This document shows, in pieces, positions 55,577 through 64,000 of a stretch of 64,000 nt of DNA. The position numbers and the translations under genes are program-made. Below the pieces are notes generated by a model, which was given only the letters and a program-made list of their open reading frames with translations, searched no databases and was not told the DNA's origin. Location of the stretch: NCBI GenBank assembly GCA_951802115.1, contig CATOPL010000008.1, positions 1-64,000 on the forward strand, given 5' to 3'. Position 1 is the first letter of the stretch. Every line of letters begins with the position of its first letter. Source of the stretch: an uncultured Lachnospiraceae bacterium. GTDB taxonomy: Bacteria; Bacillota; Clostridia; Lachnospirales; Lachnospiraceae.

Positions 55577-55629
55577 AAAAACTCCTTTCATACAATTTTG
55601 CCATCCTGTTCTTATGGGAGGACATAGAC

Positions 55630-56160
55630 CTACTTTAACGATGTTCCAAAATCTCTTAATTCTTTCTGTTTTGCAGTGGAACCGTTTTCTGCTCCATGTG
55701 CTGTAAACACCCCCATATCCTCCAGTCCAAGATAATCAAGGAAATCACCTTCATAGGAGAACATCGCGCCACGGTACATATCCGCATCCCCGGAACTTAA
55801 AAACATTGCCACTTTTTTCAGGCGTGGCGGCTTTGCCGGATATGCAGCGGCATAGAGCCGGTCAACCACACACTTCAGCTGTCCGGATATGCCATGGTAA
55901 TAAATCGGAGAAGCCAGTACCAGCATCTCTGCATCTTTCAGCAGATCATATATTTCCTGCATATCATCTTTTTGGACACAGGCCCCTCTTCCTTTCGTAT
56001 GGCAATATTCGCAGGCCATACACCCACTGATCTGTTTCCGGCATACATCCACCACATCCACCTGATGTCCTACCGATGCAGCGCCCTCACAGAATGCATC
56101 AATCATCTTCCTTGTGTTACCCTTCGGACGCGGGCTCCCGTTTAATACAAGAATGTTCAT
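55630..56160 (-). CDS. NADPH-dependent FMN reductase / iron-sulfur flavoprotein
   Basis: A 176-residue flavodoxin-fold protein. The FMN phosphate loop is LNGSPRPKGNTRKM, and the CMACEYCHTKGRGACVQKDDM segment gives the compact cysteine motif of the iron-sulfur flavoprotein family. SPIYYHGISGQLKCVVDRL is the second flavin-binding region. It probably shuttles electrons between ferredoxin and flavin-linked partners such as the neighbouring aldo/keto reductase. Confidence 0.88.
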   Translation of the reverse strand: MNILVLNGSPRPKGNTRKMIDAFCEGAASVGHQVDVVDVCRKQISGCMACEYCHTKGRGACVQKDDMQEIYDLLKDAEMLVLASPIYYHGISGQLKCVVDRLYAAAYPAKPPRLKKVAMFLSSGDADMYRGAMFSYEGDFLDYLGLEDMGVFTAHGAENGSTAKQKELRDFGTSLK

Positions 56161-56183
56161 ACTATAATCCTCCTAAACCTGTC

Positions 56184-56975
56184 TTATAAATTTAAACCGG
56201 CAATCCACTCCCCAACATCTTCAGGTGTTACATCATTGATCTTGGAATGTGTCGCCTTAAAACCATCTGTTTCTACTTCTGCCTCCGGCTGAAGTTTCTG
56301 GATCTCTGATATAGAATCAGAAAAACCACTGCCTCCACTGGTCACAAACGGGATAATCTTTTTCCCTGAAAGATCATATTCCTCCAAAAATGCGTAAACC
56401 GCCATGGGCATATCATAATACCAGTTAGTGAAACCTAAAAATATTGTATGATAGCCGTCTATATTCTGCACATGATCGGCAAGTTCTGGTCGGGTTCTTT
56501 CCCTGTTCTCCCGTCCCCCCTGCTCATCCGTTTCATCATAATCAGCCGGATATTTTTCTTCTGTTTCAATCAGGAATAAATCACCGTCAGTATACTGTTC
56601 GATCAATGTCGCAATATACTGCGTATTTCCATAAATTTCCCCATCTTTTAATATAAGACTTGCTGACGATAGGGCATCGATTCCTTCTGGGAAATCAGTA
56701 TTTCCAACACGGGAAAAATATGCGATCAAAATCTGGGAATCCTTGTTTTCTTCCGACTGTATTTTAGTAGAATCTTCACTTTCTCCCGGCATTGTTTCCG
56801 CAGAAACTTTGTCCTCTGTCTCACTGTCATCTTTTTGGCTGACTATTCCGTTTCCGGCCTGCTCTGTTCCCTGACTGTTAGTTTTGTCATTTGTGTTGTT
56901 TCCATTACTCCCGCATGCTGCCATTGTAAAAACCAAAACAGAAATGAGTATTACTACCATCCATTTTTTTCTCAT
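56184..56975 (-). CDS. Flavodoxin-domain lipoprotein
   Basis: The 263-residue protein has a lipoprotein signal peptide with lipobox FTMAAC (Cys near residue 21), a 60-residue Ser/Asn/Glu-rich linker, and a flavodoxin_4-type domain (ILIAYFSRVGNTDFPEGIDALSSAS, FLGFTNWYYDMPMAVYAFLEEY, PFVTSGGSGFSDS). An exported flavodoxin anchored to the outer face of the membrane is unusual and suggests extracytosolic flavin-based electron transfer. It heads the three-gene redox cluster; 23 nt separate it from the next gene. Confidence 0.88.
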   Translation of the reverse strand: MRKKWMVVILISVLVFTMAACGSNGNNTNDKTNSQGTEQAGNGIVSQKDDSETEDKVSAETMPGESEDSTKIQSEENKDSQILIAYFSRVGNTDFPEGIDALSSASLILKDGEIYGNTQYIATLIEQYTDGDLFLIETEEKYPADYDETDEQGGRENRERTRPELADHVQNIDGYHTIFLGFTNWYYDMPMAVYAFLEEYDLSGKKIIPFVTSGGSGFSDSISEIQKLQPEAEVETDGFKATHSKINDVTPEDVGEWIAGLNL

Positions 56976-57482
56976 AAAAACGCTCCTTTAATCCTTTTCA
57001 TATATTTTTTTGATCCAATGCGTTGTTCTGCACCTTCTCATCCTCCTTCAATTCAAAACCATATAACTCCCTGTTTTCCTAAATATAATCCAAATTACTG
57101 GAGCCTGCTATAATACCATGCCTTTTAACAAGTTCCAGCGAAAATCACCTGTGTTCCTGATCTGCCAGGATTTCTGTAATTTCCGTACTCCATCGTCTGG
57201 AAACTACGTTGTATGTTCCATACCGCCAGAATAATACATAAGAAGTATTTTACTGCTGTGCTTTTTATGTAAATCGATTTTAAACGCTTTAGTAGAAATT
57301 ATCAAATACCTGTTATCTATTTCTTGTTATTCAAATTTGTTATTTCTCAGCTCATTCGTTAACTATTTGACAGATTTTCAGATACTTTTCTTTATCATAA
57401 AAGTTCCTGCTTAATCTGAAATAATCGTTCATTCCGCTTTTTGTCTTCCATTAGTTCAATCTTGCTGCGAGGTGAACAAATA
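56976..57482. other. Gene-free A/T-rich stretch
   Basis: About 500 nt between the flavodoxin lipoprotein and the small XRE gene. No ORF with a ribosome binding site, no RNA gene and no convincing promoter pair were recognised, although TTGACA occurs at about 57367 and the base composition is more A/T-rich than the core genome. Confidence 0.5.
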
Positions 57483-57692
57483 GTGGAAGATTTACATGAA
57501 TATTTTGGGCTGTCGATCAAAAATGCACGTCTGGACTGCGGCCTGACACAGGAGGCACTGGCGGAACGGGCCAGGATCAGCTGCCGCTATCTCATTGCCA
57601 TCGAAAATGAAGGGCGTATCCCAAAACTGCCTACTGTCTACCGGCTGATGAATATTACCCTCTTTGAGAGCCACTCTGGACACAAGATATAG
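57483..57692 (+). CDS. Small XRE-type helix-turn-helix protein
   Basis: The 69-residue product is little more than one Cro/CI-type HTH: LSIKNARLDCGLTQEALAERARISCRYLIAIENEGRIPKLPTVYRL. The GTG at 57483 is used because GAGGTG lies 8 nt upstream; a TTG at 57441 has none. The tail (MNITLFESHSGHKI) diverges from the usual helix 5, so the gene may be truncated at its 3' end by the adjacent IS remnant. Role unknown. Confidence 0.7.
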   Translation: MEDLHEYFGLSIKNARLDCGLTQEALAERARISCRYLIAIENEGRIPKLPTVYRLMNITLFESHSGHKI

Positions 57693-57756
57693 TAATACTG
57701 CCTCTGCTGCTTAAAAATACAACAGAGGCAATAACAGGTATAGCTTCTTCTGACGA

Positions 57757-57999
57757 TCATGATTCTATTTCGTCAACAAGTTTTTTCAGTTTCTTTGAAT
57801 CATACAGCTTTCTCAGGTTTGTTTCATTTGTAGGGATGAGTCTGTTCTCCCCTTCCTGTATGAGTGTTTCCAGAAGCAGTTCCAGACGCTTTTCGTAGCT
57901 TAAATCCACAAGTTTTATATCTTTTTCCTGCATTTCTATGATTCTTGCAAGGTCGCTTAATTCTAATACCGATAAACTCTTTTTTATTTCAATGTTCAT
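57757..57999 (-). pseudogene. istB: IstB-like ATPase remnant
   Basis: The first 50 residues (MNIEIKKSLSVLELSDLARIIEMQEKDIKLVDLSYEKRLELLLETL...) look like the N-terminal part of an IS21 helper IstB. The rest lacks the Walker A, Walker B and sensor motifs, and the protein stops at 80 residues instead of about 250. The stop-start overlap with istA is retained. Confidence 0.65.
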
Positions 58000-59035
58000 T
58001 TGTCATCTCTCCTTTTTTTGTAATAATCTGCGCCTCTGACAATTCCGAATTTCTGATTGCTTTCCTTAAACTCTGTAAGTTCTTTTGCACTGTTTATGCT
58101 CCTGGCATGGGAATATATAGTCTTATAATAAGGCCTATGGTATTGCCTAAGCGCTTTATCACATGCTTTTTCAAGGACTTCCGGTGTATAGATATCCGCT
58201 ATGGAAAGTATGGCTCTTGCTGTCTGCAAAGGTTGTTCTTTCACTTTTGCCTCGTCAAACATCCTGCGGGTTACCTTAAATGTTTTGGGTCCTGTTTCCC
58301 TTGCTTTGTCACGGAGATCTTCCACTGACAGATTTTTTTGAGCGGCAAAGGAAGATGGGCTTGTTCTGTCCGCATACCGTTTGTCATATATTTGGAAAGT
58401 ATCGGATGCTTTGCTATCTCTGTTCTGTTATAATAGATAAGTACAAGATGGCTGTTAAATTTGGCATCCACCTTGTATCCGATATACCTGTATGAAACGG
58501 AATACTGGCCTTTGTTCCACCATATATGGGAGTTGCTGCCGACTTTATGCCCATAAGACCATTCACAGACTTCATAGGGAATAAGCGGCAGAGCCGGACC
58601 AGTCAACTTCAATCTCTAATCCAGGTTTGTGTTCTATGTGGCTCGTATCGTTTTTATCTGCCGTAAATTTCTTATAATTTTTAGCAAATGTGATATAAGA
58701 ACATGCACTTGCCCCGTCTTTCTCATATCTGGCACAGTATTCTTCCCAAAGGAGCTTCTCTGTGACGCCTGTCTTCTTTAATTCCTTATGGACGTAAGAA
58801 TAATCAACCGGTGCATATCTGGGCTTATATTTAAACTTATCCGGATAAAACAGTCCATAGAGTCTGTCGTCGTCCCATTCGGAAATATCATCCCACGATC
58901 TGCCTGAATGTAAAAACAATGCCTGAACTTCGGCAACGGTGTTTCTGGATACATCTAAAACTTTTGACACCTCCCTTGCGCTTAGATTTTTCCCAGAAGT
59001 TCCAGAATGCTTCTGACCTTTGTCTTCTGAAACAT
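57996..59035 (-). pseudogene. istA: IS21-family transposase IstA, frameshifted and internally deleted
   Basis: From the start at 59035 (MFQKTKVRSILELLGK) the frame stops after 17 codons; adding one A to a run at about 58990 restores LSAREVSKVLDVSRNTVAEV, the N-terminal HTH. The frame then runs to IEVDWSG, the first catalytic Asp strand, and jumps directly to PLIPYEVCEW in a different frame. The DDE core between these points is deleted. A further frame change near 58325 leads to the C-terminal part ending at 57996. About 1040 nt remain of roughly 1500. Confidence 0.8.
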
Positions 59036-59198
59036 AAAAAGACCTCCTTATAGATTATTTGGTAATACTGCATTTGCAGTTCTCCAAAAATAACTATAAG
59101 GAGACCTATAGTAAAATCAAATATACCTGGTTACACGGTGGCACAATATGTTGTGGTGGCTCTCAAGCGGGAAACCGGCGGCTCCCAAGGAGGATAAT

Positions 59199-59369
59199 AT
59201 TCAGTATACCACACAAACGACTGAAAGTACATATCCGCCATAGCTTCGAATCTTACATCCGACCACTGAATCAACCACACATATTTTTCTGTATTTCATA
59301 TCCTATTATCAGAATCAATGACTGTGGCAGGTGCGTTGCAGCCACATGCTCATATAAGGAGGGATGCAT
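59199..59369. other. Leader of the ABC operon next to the IS21-like end
   Basis: No gene. A binding-protein gene or a TPP riboswitch would be expected here for a thiamine-type transporter; neither could be recognised. AAGGAGG precedes the ATPase start. Confidence 0.4.
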
Positions 59370-60140
59370 ATGACCCCGCTGCTTGAAGTCAGCCATGTCT
59401 GCCACTCTTATCATACGCTGTCCGGCGAAACGCTGGCACTGTCTGATCTTACATTTTCTGTAGATAAAGGTGAATTTCTTGTCATTGTAGGCCCCAGCGG
59501 CTGCGGAAAAAGCACTCTTTTATCCCTGATCTCCGGATTAATCCCTGTGGAAGAGGGAACTATCCGGCTTGGTCATTCTCCTCTTACTGGTTACCGGACA
59601 AATATTGGATACATGCTCCAAAAAGATCATCTCTTTGAATGGCGGACCGTATATCGCAATGTTTTGCTGGGCCTGGAAATACAAAAAAAAGAAACGCCCG
59701 AAAATCTGGAGCACGTCAGACAGCTGTTGGACGACTATGGACTGACCGCCTTTAAAAATGCCAGACCTTCAGAACTGTCCGGCGGCATGAGACAACGCGC
59801 CGCACTGATTCGAACCCTGGCGCTGAATCCGGAACTGCTGCTGCTGGACGAACCGTTTTCCGCTTTGGACTATCAGACCAGACTGAATGTATGTGACGAT
59901 GTATACTCCATCATAAAAAAAGAAAAGAAAACAGCGATCCTCGTCACTCACGATCTTTCAGAAGCCATCAGTATGGCTGATCGGATCCTGATCCTCTCCA
60001 GCCGTCCTGCACGAATCTGCCGCATTCTGCCTCTGCATTTTTCAAGACCGGAACTGACTCCCATGCAGCGGCGTCAGGAACCCGAATTTAAAGATTATTT
60101 TAACGAAATCTGGAAGGAGCTAACCGAACATGGACAATGA
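59370..60140 (+). CDS. ABC transporter ATP-binding protein (NitT/TauT family)
   Basis: The 256-residue ATPase has Walker A GPSGCGKST, Q-loop MLQKDHLFEW, signature LSGGMRQRAALIRTL, Walker B LLLLDEPFSALD and the switch His in LVTHDLSEA. The pattern is that of the SsuB/TauB/ThiZ subfamily. ATG at 59370 is chosen over an ATG two codons upstream that abuts the Shine-Dalgarno sequence. It overlaps the permease gene by 11 nt. A substrate-binding gene is absent; the upstream flank is an IS21-like end. Thiamine precursor uptake is plausible given thiN next door, but sulfonate or other substrates are possible. Confidence 0.88.
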   Translation: MTPLLEVSHVCHSYHTLSGETLALSDLTFSVDKGEFLVIVGPSGCGKSTLLSLISGLIPVEEGTIRLGHSPLTGYRTNIGYMLQKDHLFEWRTVYRNVLLGLEIQKKETPENLEHVRQLLDDYGLTAFKNARPSELSGGMRQRAALIRTLALNPELLLLDEPFSALDYQTRLNVCDDVYSIIKKEKKTAILVTHDLSEAISMADRILILSSRPARICRILPLHFSRPELTPMQRRQEPEFKDYFNEIWKELTEHGQ

Positions 60141-60939
60141 ACTTATTTCTCCCCGGCAAAAAGAATATTTAAAAAACCACCGCAAGCATCACCATCTGGT
60201 AGCTCTCTGCAGATTCCTGGCCTTTTTTCTCTTTCTTGTACTGTGGGAAATCAGCACCAGTCTGCACTGGATCGACGCTTTTATTTTCAGCAGTCCCAGC
60301 CGTATTCTGCAGACGATGGCAGATATGAGCAAAGATCACTCTATCTTCCGCCATACCGGAATCACCCTGTACGAAACGCTGCTGAGCTTTGCACTTGTGG
60401 TACTGGTCAGCTTTCTGACAGCCACCATTCTGTGGTTCTTTGGAACCCTATCTGAAATTCTGGAACCCTGGCTGGTTATACTCAACAGTCTGCCCAAATC
60501 CGCTCTGGCCCCGCTGCTCATTGTCTGGCTGGGCGCCAGTACCAGAACCATAATCGTCGCCGGAATGTCTGTTGCTGTCTTTGGAAGCATCATCAGCATG
60601 TATACTGCCTTTCGGGATACCGATGAGGAAAAAATCAAGCTGATCTATACCCTGGGCGGGAACCGTCTGCAGGTACTGAAAAACGTAGTGATCCCCTCCA
60701 GCCTGCCTTCCATCATCAGTATTCTCAAAGTCAACATCGGACTTTGTCTCGTAGGCGTCATTATTGGAGAATTCCTCGCCGCCAGAGAAGGTCTGGGTTA
60801 TCTGATTATCTATGCAAGTCAGATTTTCAAACTCAATTATCTGATCACTGCACTGATTATTCTCTGTATCATCGCTTTTTTCCTCTATCAGGGAATTCAA
60901 AAGCTCGAACACCAGATCAGAAAAACGCGGAGCCTTTAA
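60130..60939 (+). CDS. ABC transporter permease (NitT/TauT family)
   Basis: The 269-residue protein has about six transmembrane helices and the BPD_transp_1 EAA loop, read here as EEKIKLIYTLGGNRLQVLKNVVIPSSLPSI. The length and C-terminal GEFLAAREGLGYLI match SsuC/TauC/ThiX permeases. It is translationally overlapped with the ATPase gene. It converges with thiN. Confidence 0.88.
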   Translation: MDNELISPRQKEYLKNHRKHHHLVALCRFLAFFLFLVLWEISTSLHWIDAFIFSSPSRILQTMADMSKDHSIFRHTGITLYETLLSFALVVLVSFLTATILWFFGTLSEILEPWLVILNSLPKSALAPLLIVWLGASTRTIIVAGMSVAVFGSIISMYTAFRDTDEEKIKLIYTLGGNRLQVLKNVVIPSSLPSIISILKVNIGLCLVGVIIGEFLAAREGLGYLIIYASQIFKLNYLITALIILCIIAFFLYQGIQKLEHQIRKTRSL

Positions 60940-60953
60940 ACAGGGTCCGCGTT
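60924..60953 (-). terminator. Terminator after thiN
   Basis: AACGCGGA pairs with TCCGCGTT. On the minus strand TTTCTG follows. It overlaps the 3' end of the convergent permease gene. Confidence 0.55.
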
Positions 60954-60980
60954 GTCAGCATATCGTCAGATATAAAGTTT

Positions 60981-61631
60981 TCAGTCTTTTGATTCAATCA
61001 GAATCAAAATTCCTTTTTCCAGAGATATCTCCACCTGTTCTTCCAGAATTTCATTGGACACTCCCAGACTGCCGGTGCCAAGAACTGTAAAATGATGTCT
61101 GTAAAGCGGATACTTTGCTCCTTTCAGAGTCACTCCGTACACATCCGTTGTAAACGGAATCAGAGAAAAATAAGTCCCGTACAACTCTTTTTTCTGTATC
61201 ACACAGTTGTCCCTGAGAAGACGGATTCGATTATGGCTGTCCAGAAGCTCGCACGCTATCCCCTTTTCCAGCGGCAGATACAACGCCTGAATATTTCCCA
61301 GAACATGATCGAGTCTTGTTCCCGTAGCTCCCAGAATCGTAATCCTGCTGCTTCCAAGCCCGATCGCCAGTTCCACTGCGATCTGCGTGTCCGCGGCATC
61401 TTTAACCGGATCATATTCCCTGATCTCCAGTCTTGTATGTGTTTTATACCACGTCAGTATTTCCGGCGGCAGTGTATCAAAATCACCGACAGCCCTGGTC
61501 GGCATGATATGATACGCATAACAAAACGAAAGTCCGCCGTCCACGGCGATTATCTCCTCAAAAGGCTCTTTTAAAATTTCGAGCGCAAAACCGGTCTCAA
61601 TATTGCCTCCGCTGATAATGAGCGTCTTCAC
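60981..61631 (-). CDS. thiN: Thiamine pyrophosphokinase
   Basis: The 216-residue enzyme converts thiamine to thiamine diphosphate. It shows IAVDGGLSFCY, the nucleotide loop VGDFDTLPPEI, DTQIAVELA and ILGATGTRLDHVLGNIQAL, all typical. Its start overlaps the rpe stop by 4 nt. It ends the prkC-rsgA-rpe-thiN operon, a conserved Firmicute arrangement. Confidence 0.95.
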   Translation of the reverse strand: MKTLIISGGNIETGFALEILKEPFEEIIAVDGGLSFCYAYHIMPTRAVGDFDTLPPEILTWYKTHTRLEIREYDPVKDAADTQIAVELAIGLGSSRITILGATGTRLDHVLGNIQALYLPLEKGIACELLDSHNRIRLLRDNCVIQKKELYGTYFSLIPFTTDVYGVTLKGAKYPLYRHHFTVLGTGSLGVSNEILEEQVEISLEKGILILIESKD

Positions 61632-62299
61632 GGCCTTTTGCCCTTTTCCATAACTTTTAGGAAATCTTTTACATTTTGCTCGATGTCTCCTGCAAAAACG
61701 GCGGAGCCTGCCACAATTACATTTGCTCCGGCATCCAGGACCATCTGAAGATTATCTTTTTTAATGCCGCCGTCTACTTCGATATCTGTCTTCAGTCCGC
61801 GTTCATCCAGCATCCAACGCAGTTCTCTGATTTTTTTTGTGGAAGAAGGAATATATGCCTGACCTCCAAATCCGGGCTCGACCGTCATCAGAAGTATCAT
61901 ATCCACCTGATCAAGCACCTCGGACAATACAAGATTCGGGGTATTGGGCTTAATGACAACACCCGCTTTCACACCCTTTTCCCTGATCCTCTGAAGCGTC
62001 CCTTTCAGATCCTGACAGGCCTCATAATGAATCGTAATGATGTCTGCCCCGCAGCTGATAAATTCATCAATATAACGCTCCGGTTTTTCAATCATCAAAT
62101 GAACGTCCAATATCAGATCCGTAACTTTGCGCACGGATCTGAGTACCGGCATTCCAAAAGAAATACTGGGGACAAACGCACCGTCCATAACATCGTAATG
62201 CAGGTACTGTGCCCCGGCTTTTTTTACATGGTCAATATCCTCTTTTAAATGCGCAAAATCCGCTGACAAGATAGAGGGCGATAAATAATAATCCATCAT
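61628..62299 (-). CDS. rpe: Ribulose-phosphate 3-epimerase
   Basis: The 223-residue TIM-barrel enzyme interconverts ribulose 5-phosphate and xylulose 5-phosphate. Motifs are SPSILSADFA, YLHYDVMDGAFVPSISFG (catalytic Asp and metal His), LDVHLMIEKP, MTVEPGFGGQ, and DGGIKKDN. AGGAG precedes the ATG; the start overlaps the rsgA stop by 1 nt. Confidence 0.96.
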   Translation of the reverse strand: MMDYYLSPSILSADFAHLKEDIDHVKKAGAQYLHYDVMDGAFVPSISFGMPVLRSVRKVTDLILDVHLMIEKPERYIDEFISCGADIITIHYEACQDLKGTLQRIREKGVKAGVVIKPNTPNLVLSEVLDQVDMILLMTVEPGFGGQAYIPSSTKKIRELRWMLDERGLKTDIEVDGGIKKDNLQMVLDAGANVIVAGSAVFAGDIEQNVKDFLKVMEKGKRP

Positions 62300-63186
62300 T
62301 ATAAATATCTCCTTTTTTCTTTCTCCTGAAGTTCTCTGAACAATAACGTGTAACTGTCATACCGTTCTCTGCTGATCCTTCCTTCTTCCACAGAAGTTTT
62401 CACTGCACATCCCGGTTCATTGATATGAACACAGCCCTGAAACCGGCACCTGCCTTCCCACTGTTCAAACTCCGGAAAACTGTACCTTAATTCTTCTTTT
62501 TCCATATTTTTCTGTTCCAGTGAGCTGAATCCGGGAGTATCAAAAATATAACTTCCGTCTTCTATCCGGAACAGTTCGGAATGCCTGGTTGTATGTTTTC
62601 CACGGTCAATCTTTTCACTGATTTTCCCTGTCTGCATACGGGCGCCGGGAACCAGCAGATTGATCAGTGTGGATTTCCCGACTCCGGAAGGACCGGCCAC
62701 GGTCGTAATATGTCCCGACAGATGTTCTCTCAGCTCATCAATTCCTTCCAGGCAACGGGCACTGGTAAATAACAGTCTGTTTTTACATCCTGCATAGATC
62801 TGCTGAAGTCTTTTTAAATCTTCTTCTGACGCCTCATCCTTCTTATTGAAACAAATGATCACATCGATCGACTGGCGGTCCATCATAACCAGAAACCGGT
62901 CAAGCAATGACAGGTTCGGCTTTGGTTTTGCCGCGGCGAAAATGACCAGAGCCTGGTCAACATTTGCCACCGCCGGCCGGATCAATTCTGTACTGCGAGG
63001 AAGAATCCTGATAATATTTCCTTCCTTTTCTCCTTCATCAAGAATCTCAATCTCAACCGCATCGCCAACCAAAGGCTTTATCTTCTGATTACGGAAAACG
63101 CCTTTTGCCTTACATTCATAAAGCCCGCAGCCTTCTACATGCACATAGTAAAAGCCTGCAATCCCTTTCATGATTCTTCCCTGCAT
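62299..63186 (-). CDS. rsgA: Ribosome small-subunit-dependent GTPase RsgA
   Basis: A 295-residue circularly permuted GTPase. An N-terminal OB fold (GFYYVHVEGCGLYECKAKGVFR) precedes G4 FNKKD, G1 GPSGVGKST and G3 DTPGFSS. The C-terminal zinc site is CRFQGCVHINEPGC. It acts in late 30S maturation. The start MQGRIMKGI at 63186 is the family-typical one, though its ribosome binding site is weak. Confidence 0.95.
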   Translation of the reverse strand: MQGRIMKGIAGFYYVHVEGCGLYECKAKGVFRNQKIKPLVGDAVEIEILDEGEKEGNIIRILPRSTELIRPAVANVDQALVIFAAAKPKPNLSLLDRFLVMMDRQSIDVIICFNKKDEASEEDLKRLQQIYAGCKNRLLFTSARCLEGIDELREHLSGHITTVAGPSGVGKSTLINLLVPGARMQTGKISEKIDRGKHTTRHSELFRIEDGSYIFDTPGFSSLEQKNMEKEELRYSFPEFEQWEGRCRFQGCVHINEPGCAVKTSVEEGRISRERYDSYTLLFRELQEKEKRRYL

Positions 63187-63189
63187 CGC

Positions 63190-64000
63190 TTAATCCGCCG
63201 GAAGCCCCGGGACAGCCTCTTCCTGTCCCAGACTTATATATATCGTCACTGTTCCGTTCGGATCGACAGTCCCCGACGGATCATAACGGGTTACAAAGTC
63301 TTTTACAACCGAAGTACTCTGCTCCGAACCTTCTATAATATTGCCTCTGAATCCTGCCTGCTCCAGCTTTTCTCTTGCCTCTTCAAAGGTCATCCCCACA
63401 CTGACTGAAGGGACGGTAACCTGTTGCTGCCCGCGGCTGACAGAAATCGTAACGGTACTTCCAGGAGCCACAGAACTCCCTCTGTCCGGATTGGTGCTGA
63501 CAACCAGCCCGGCGCGCATTTCATCCGTATATACATCTTTTACCGCTACCTGAAAGCCGTGCGCCTGCAGTTCTCCGACAGCGCGGGACTCTTCATGTCC
63601 TATCACATCCGTCACAGTCACGTTTCCGGGCCCTTTGCTGATGACCAGATTTACAGACGCGCCTTTTTCCACACTTGTGTTGCCGGCCGGAGCCTGGCTG
63701 ATCACACTGCCGGCCGGAATCGTCTCACTGTTTTCTTCTGTTACGGTTCCCGTCTGCAGACCGACAGCAGCCAGCGCGTTTCTGGCGTTCGCTTCTGTCT
63801 GACCTTCTACCTTGGGTACAGTCACTGTTTCTTCAGCCGGCTTCTCTGGCTCTGAAGAAGACGCATTGTCTGAATTTGAAGAACTTCCTGTACCGGAACC
63901 TGTATCAGCGGTCACCACTTCCACCGAACTGCCCACCGCAATCCGTTCTCCTGCGCTCACATTCTGCTGTATAATCTGTCCCGGAGCATACTGACCGGAA
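63190..64000 (-). CDS. prkC: Ser/Thr protein kinase PrkC, C-terminal PASTA region (partial)
   Basis: The frame is open to the window end, so only the last 269 or so residues are present. It shows the end of one PASTA repeat (YAPGQIIQQNVSAGERI), a Ser/Asn/Glu-rich linker, then three further PASTA repeats: VTVPKVEGQTEANARNAL..., VTVTDVIGHEESRAVGEL... and VTVPSVSVGMTFEEAREKL.... PASTA repeats bind muropeptides or lipid II outside the cell. The kinase and membrane segments must lie beyond 64000. Identity is supported by the rsgA-rpe-thiN genes that follow prkC in Firmicutes. It stops 3 nt before rsgA. Confidence 0.9.
   Translation of the reverse strand, partial: SGQYAPGQIIQQNVSAGERIAVGSSVEVVTADTGSGTGSSSNSDNASSSEPEKPAEETVTVPKVEGQTEANARNALAAVGLQTGTVTEENSETIPAGSVISQAPAGNTSVEKGASVNLVISKGPGNVTVTDVIGHEESRAVGELQAHGFQVAVKDVYTDEMRAGLVVSTNPDRGSSVAPGSTVTISVSRGQQQVTVPSVSVGMTFEEAREKLEQAGFRGNIIEGSEQSTSVVKDFVTRYDPSGTVDPNGTVTIYISLGQEEAVPGLPAD

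Larger units (their letters stand above)
57757..59198 (-). mobile_element. Decayed IS21-like element
   Basis: Contains remnants of istA and istB in the usual order and with the usual 4-nt overlap, and one terminus with two GGTGGCTCTCAAG-type repeats (59155-59167 and 59177-59189) ending at GATAAT (59198). The opposite terminus is not recognisable near 57700-57757. Both genes have lost their catalytic parts, so the element is immobile by itself. Confidence 0.8.

Noticed and set aside
57441..57482. Upstream extension of the XRE gene from a TTG
   Set aside because: It has no ribosome binding site and adds residues outside the HTH fold; the GTG at 57483 has GAGGTG at good distance.
59199..59369. 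TPP riboswitch upstream of the ABC operon
   Set aside because: The conserved CUGAGA and following core segments of the THI box could not be found; the region may have been truncated by the IS.

Overview
The window looks like chromosomal DNA of a spore-forming anaerobic Firmicute, most likely a Lachnospiraceae (Clostridium cluster XIVa) gut commensal. The inference rests on spoIVA, a Re-type citrate synthase beside an NADP isocitrate dehydrogenase, meso-diaminopimelate dehydrogenase, HydE, a flavodiiron protein with rubredoxin, strong AGGAGG-type ribosome binding sites, and the classic rpsP-khpA-rimM-trmD-rplS-rbgA-rnhB block. No rRNA, tRNA or CRISPR array was seen. Species cannot be named from sequence alone.

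Layout. 1-1.7 kb: the end of an IS21-like element abuts a LysR gene that has lost its DNA-binding half, followed by an IS200-type element. 1.9-12.5 kb: mostly minus-strand genes, with RNase HI, an MBL-fold protein, SpoIVA, the citrate-to-2-oxoglutarate branch with its GntR regulator and operator, a HicB-like protein, HydE, and an aldehyde/alcohol dehydrogenase pair. 12.7-16 kb: PRPP synthetase, then nagB-nagA. 16-24.3 kb: a long minus-strand housekeeping block for ribosome assembly, SRP, protein export and RNase HII, which includes a second signal peptidase paralogue lacking both catalytic residues. 24.4-32 kb: Cu/Zn superoxide dismutase, an HExxH protein, and a minus-strand operon in which a hybrid sensor kinase and a lipoprotein solute-binding protein precede three nucleoside-salvage genes (udp, cdd, deoB). 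32-47.2 kb: DUF885 lipoprotein, ddh, a FliB-like protein, map, hflX, DUF362, an oxygen-defence cluster (FprA, Crp/Fnr regulator, rubredoxin), a small alarmone synthetase, a nitrilase-family protein, asnA, greA and a sugar kinase.

47.3-59.2 kb is an accessory, decayed region. It holds an ABC-exporter fragment, a broken DUF4405 gene, an alpha/beta hydrolase pair, a frameshifted HAD phosphatase upstream of a GH1 phospho-glucosidase, RpiR and LysR regulators, a redox cluster (ferredoxin-linked aldo/keto reductase, iron-sulfur flavoprotein, flavodoxin lipoprotein), a small XRE protein and an internally deleted IS21-like element. 59.3-64 kb returns to core genes: an ABC ATPase/permease pair without its binding protein, then thiN-rpe-rsgA-prkC, with prkC running off the window.

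The most interesting signals are the catalytically dead signal peptidase, the sensor kinase plus binding protein heading a nucleoside operon, an 18-bp perfect palindrome over the promoter of the ffh-rpsP block, and the lineage of IS-damaged LysR paralogues at the two ends of the window. No clearly undescribed multi-gene defence or mobile system was found.
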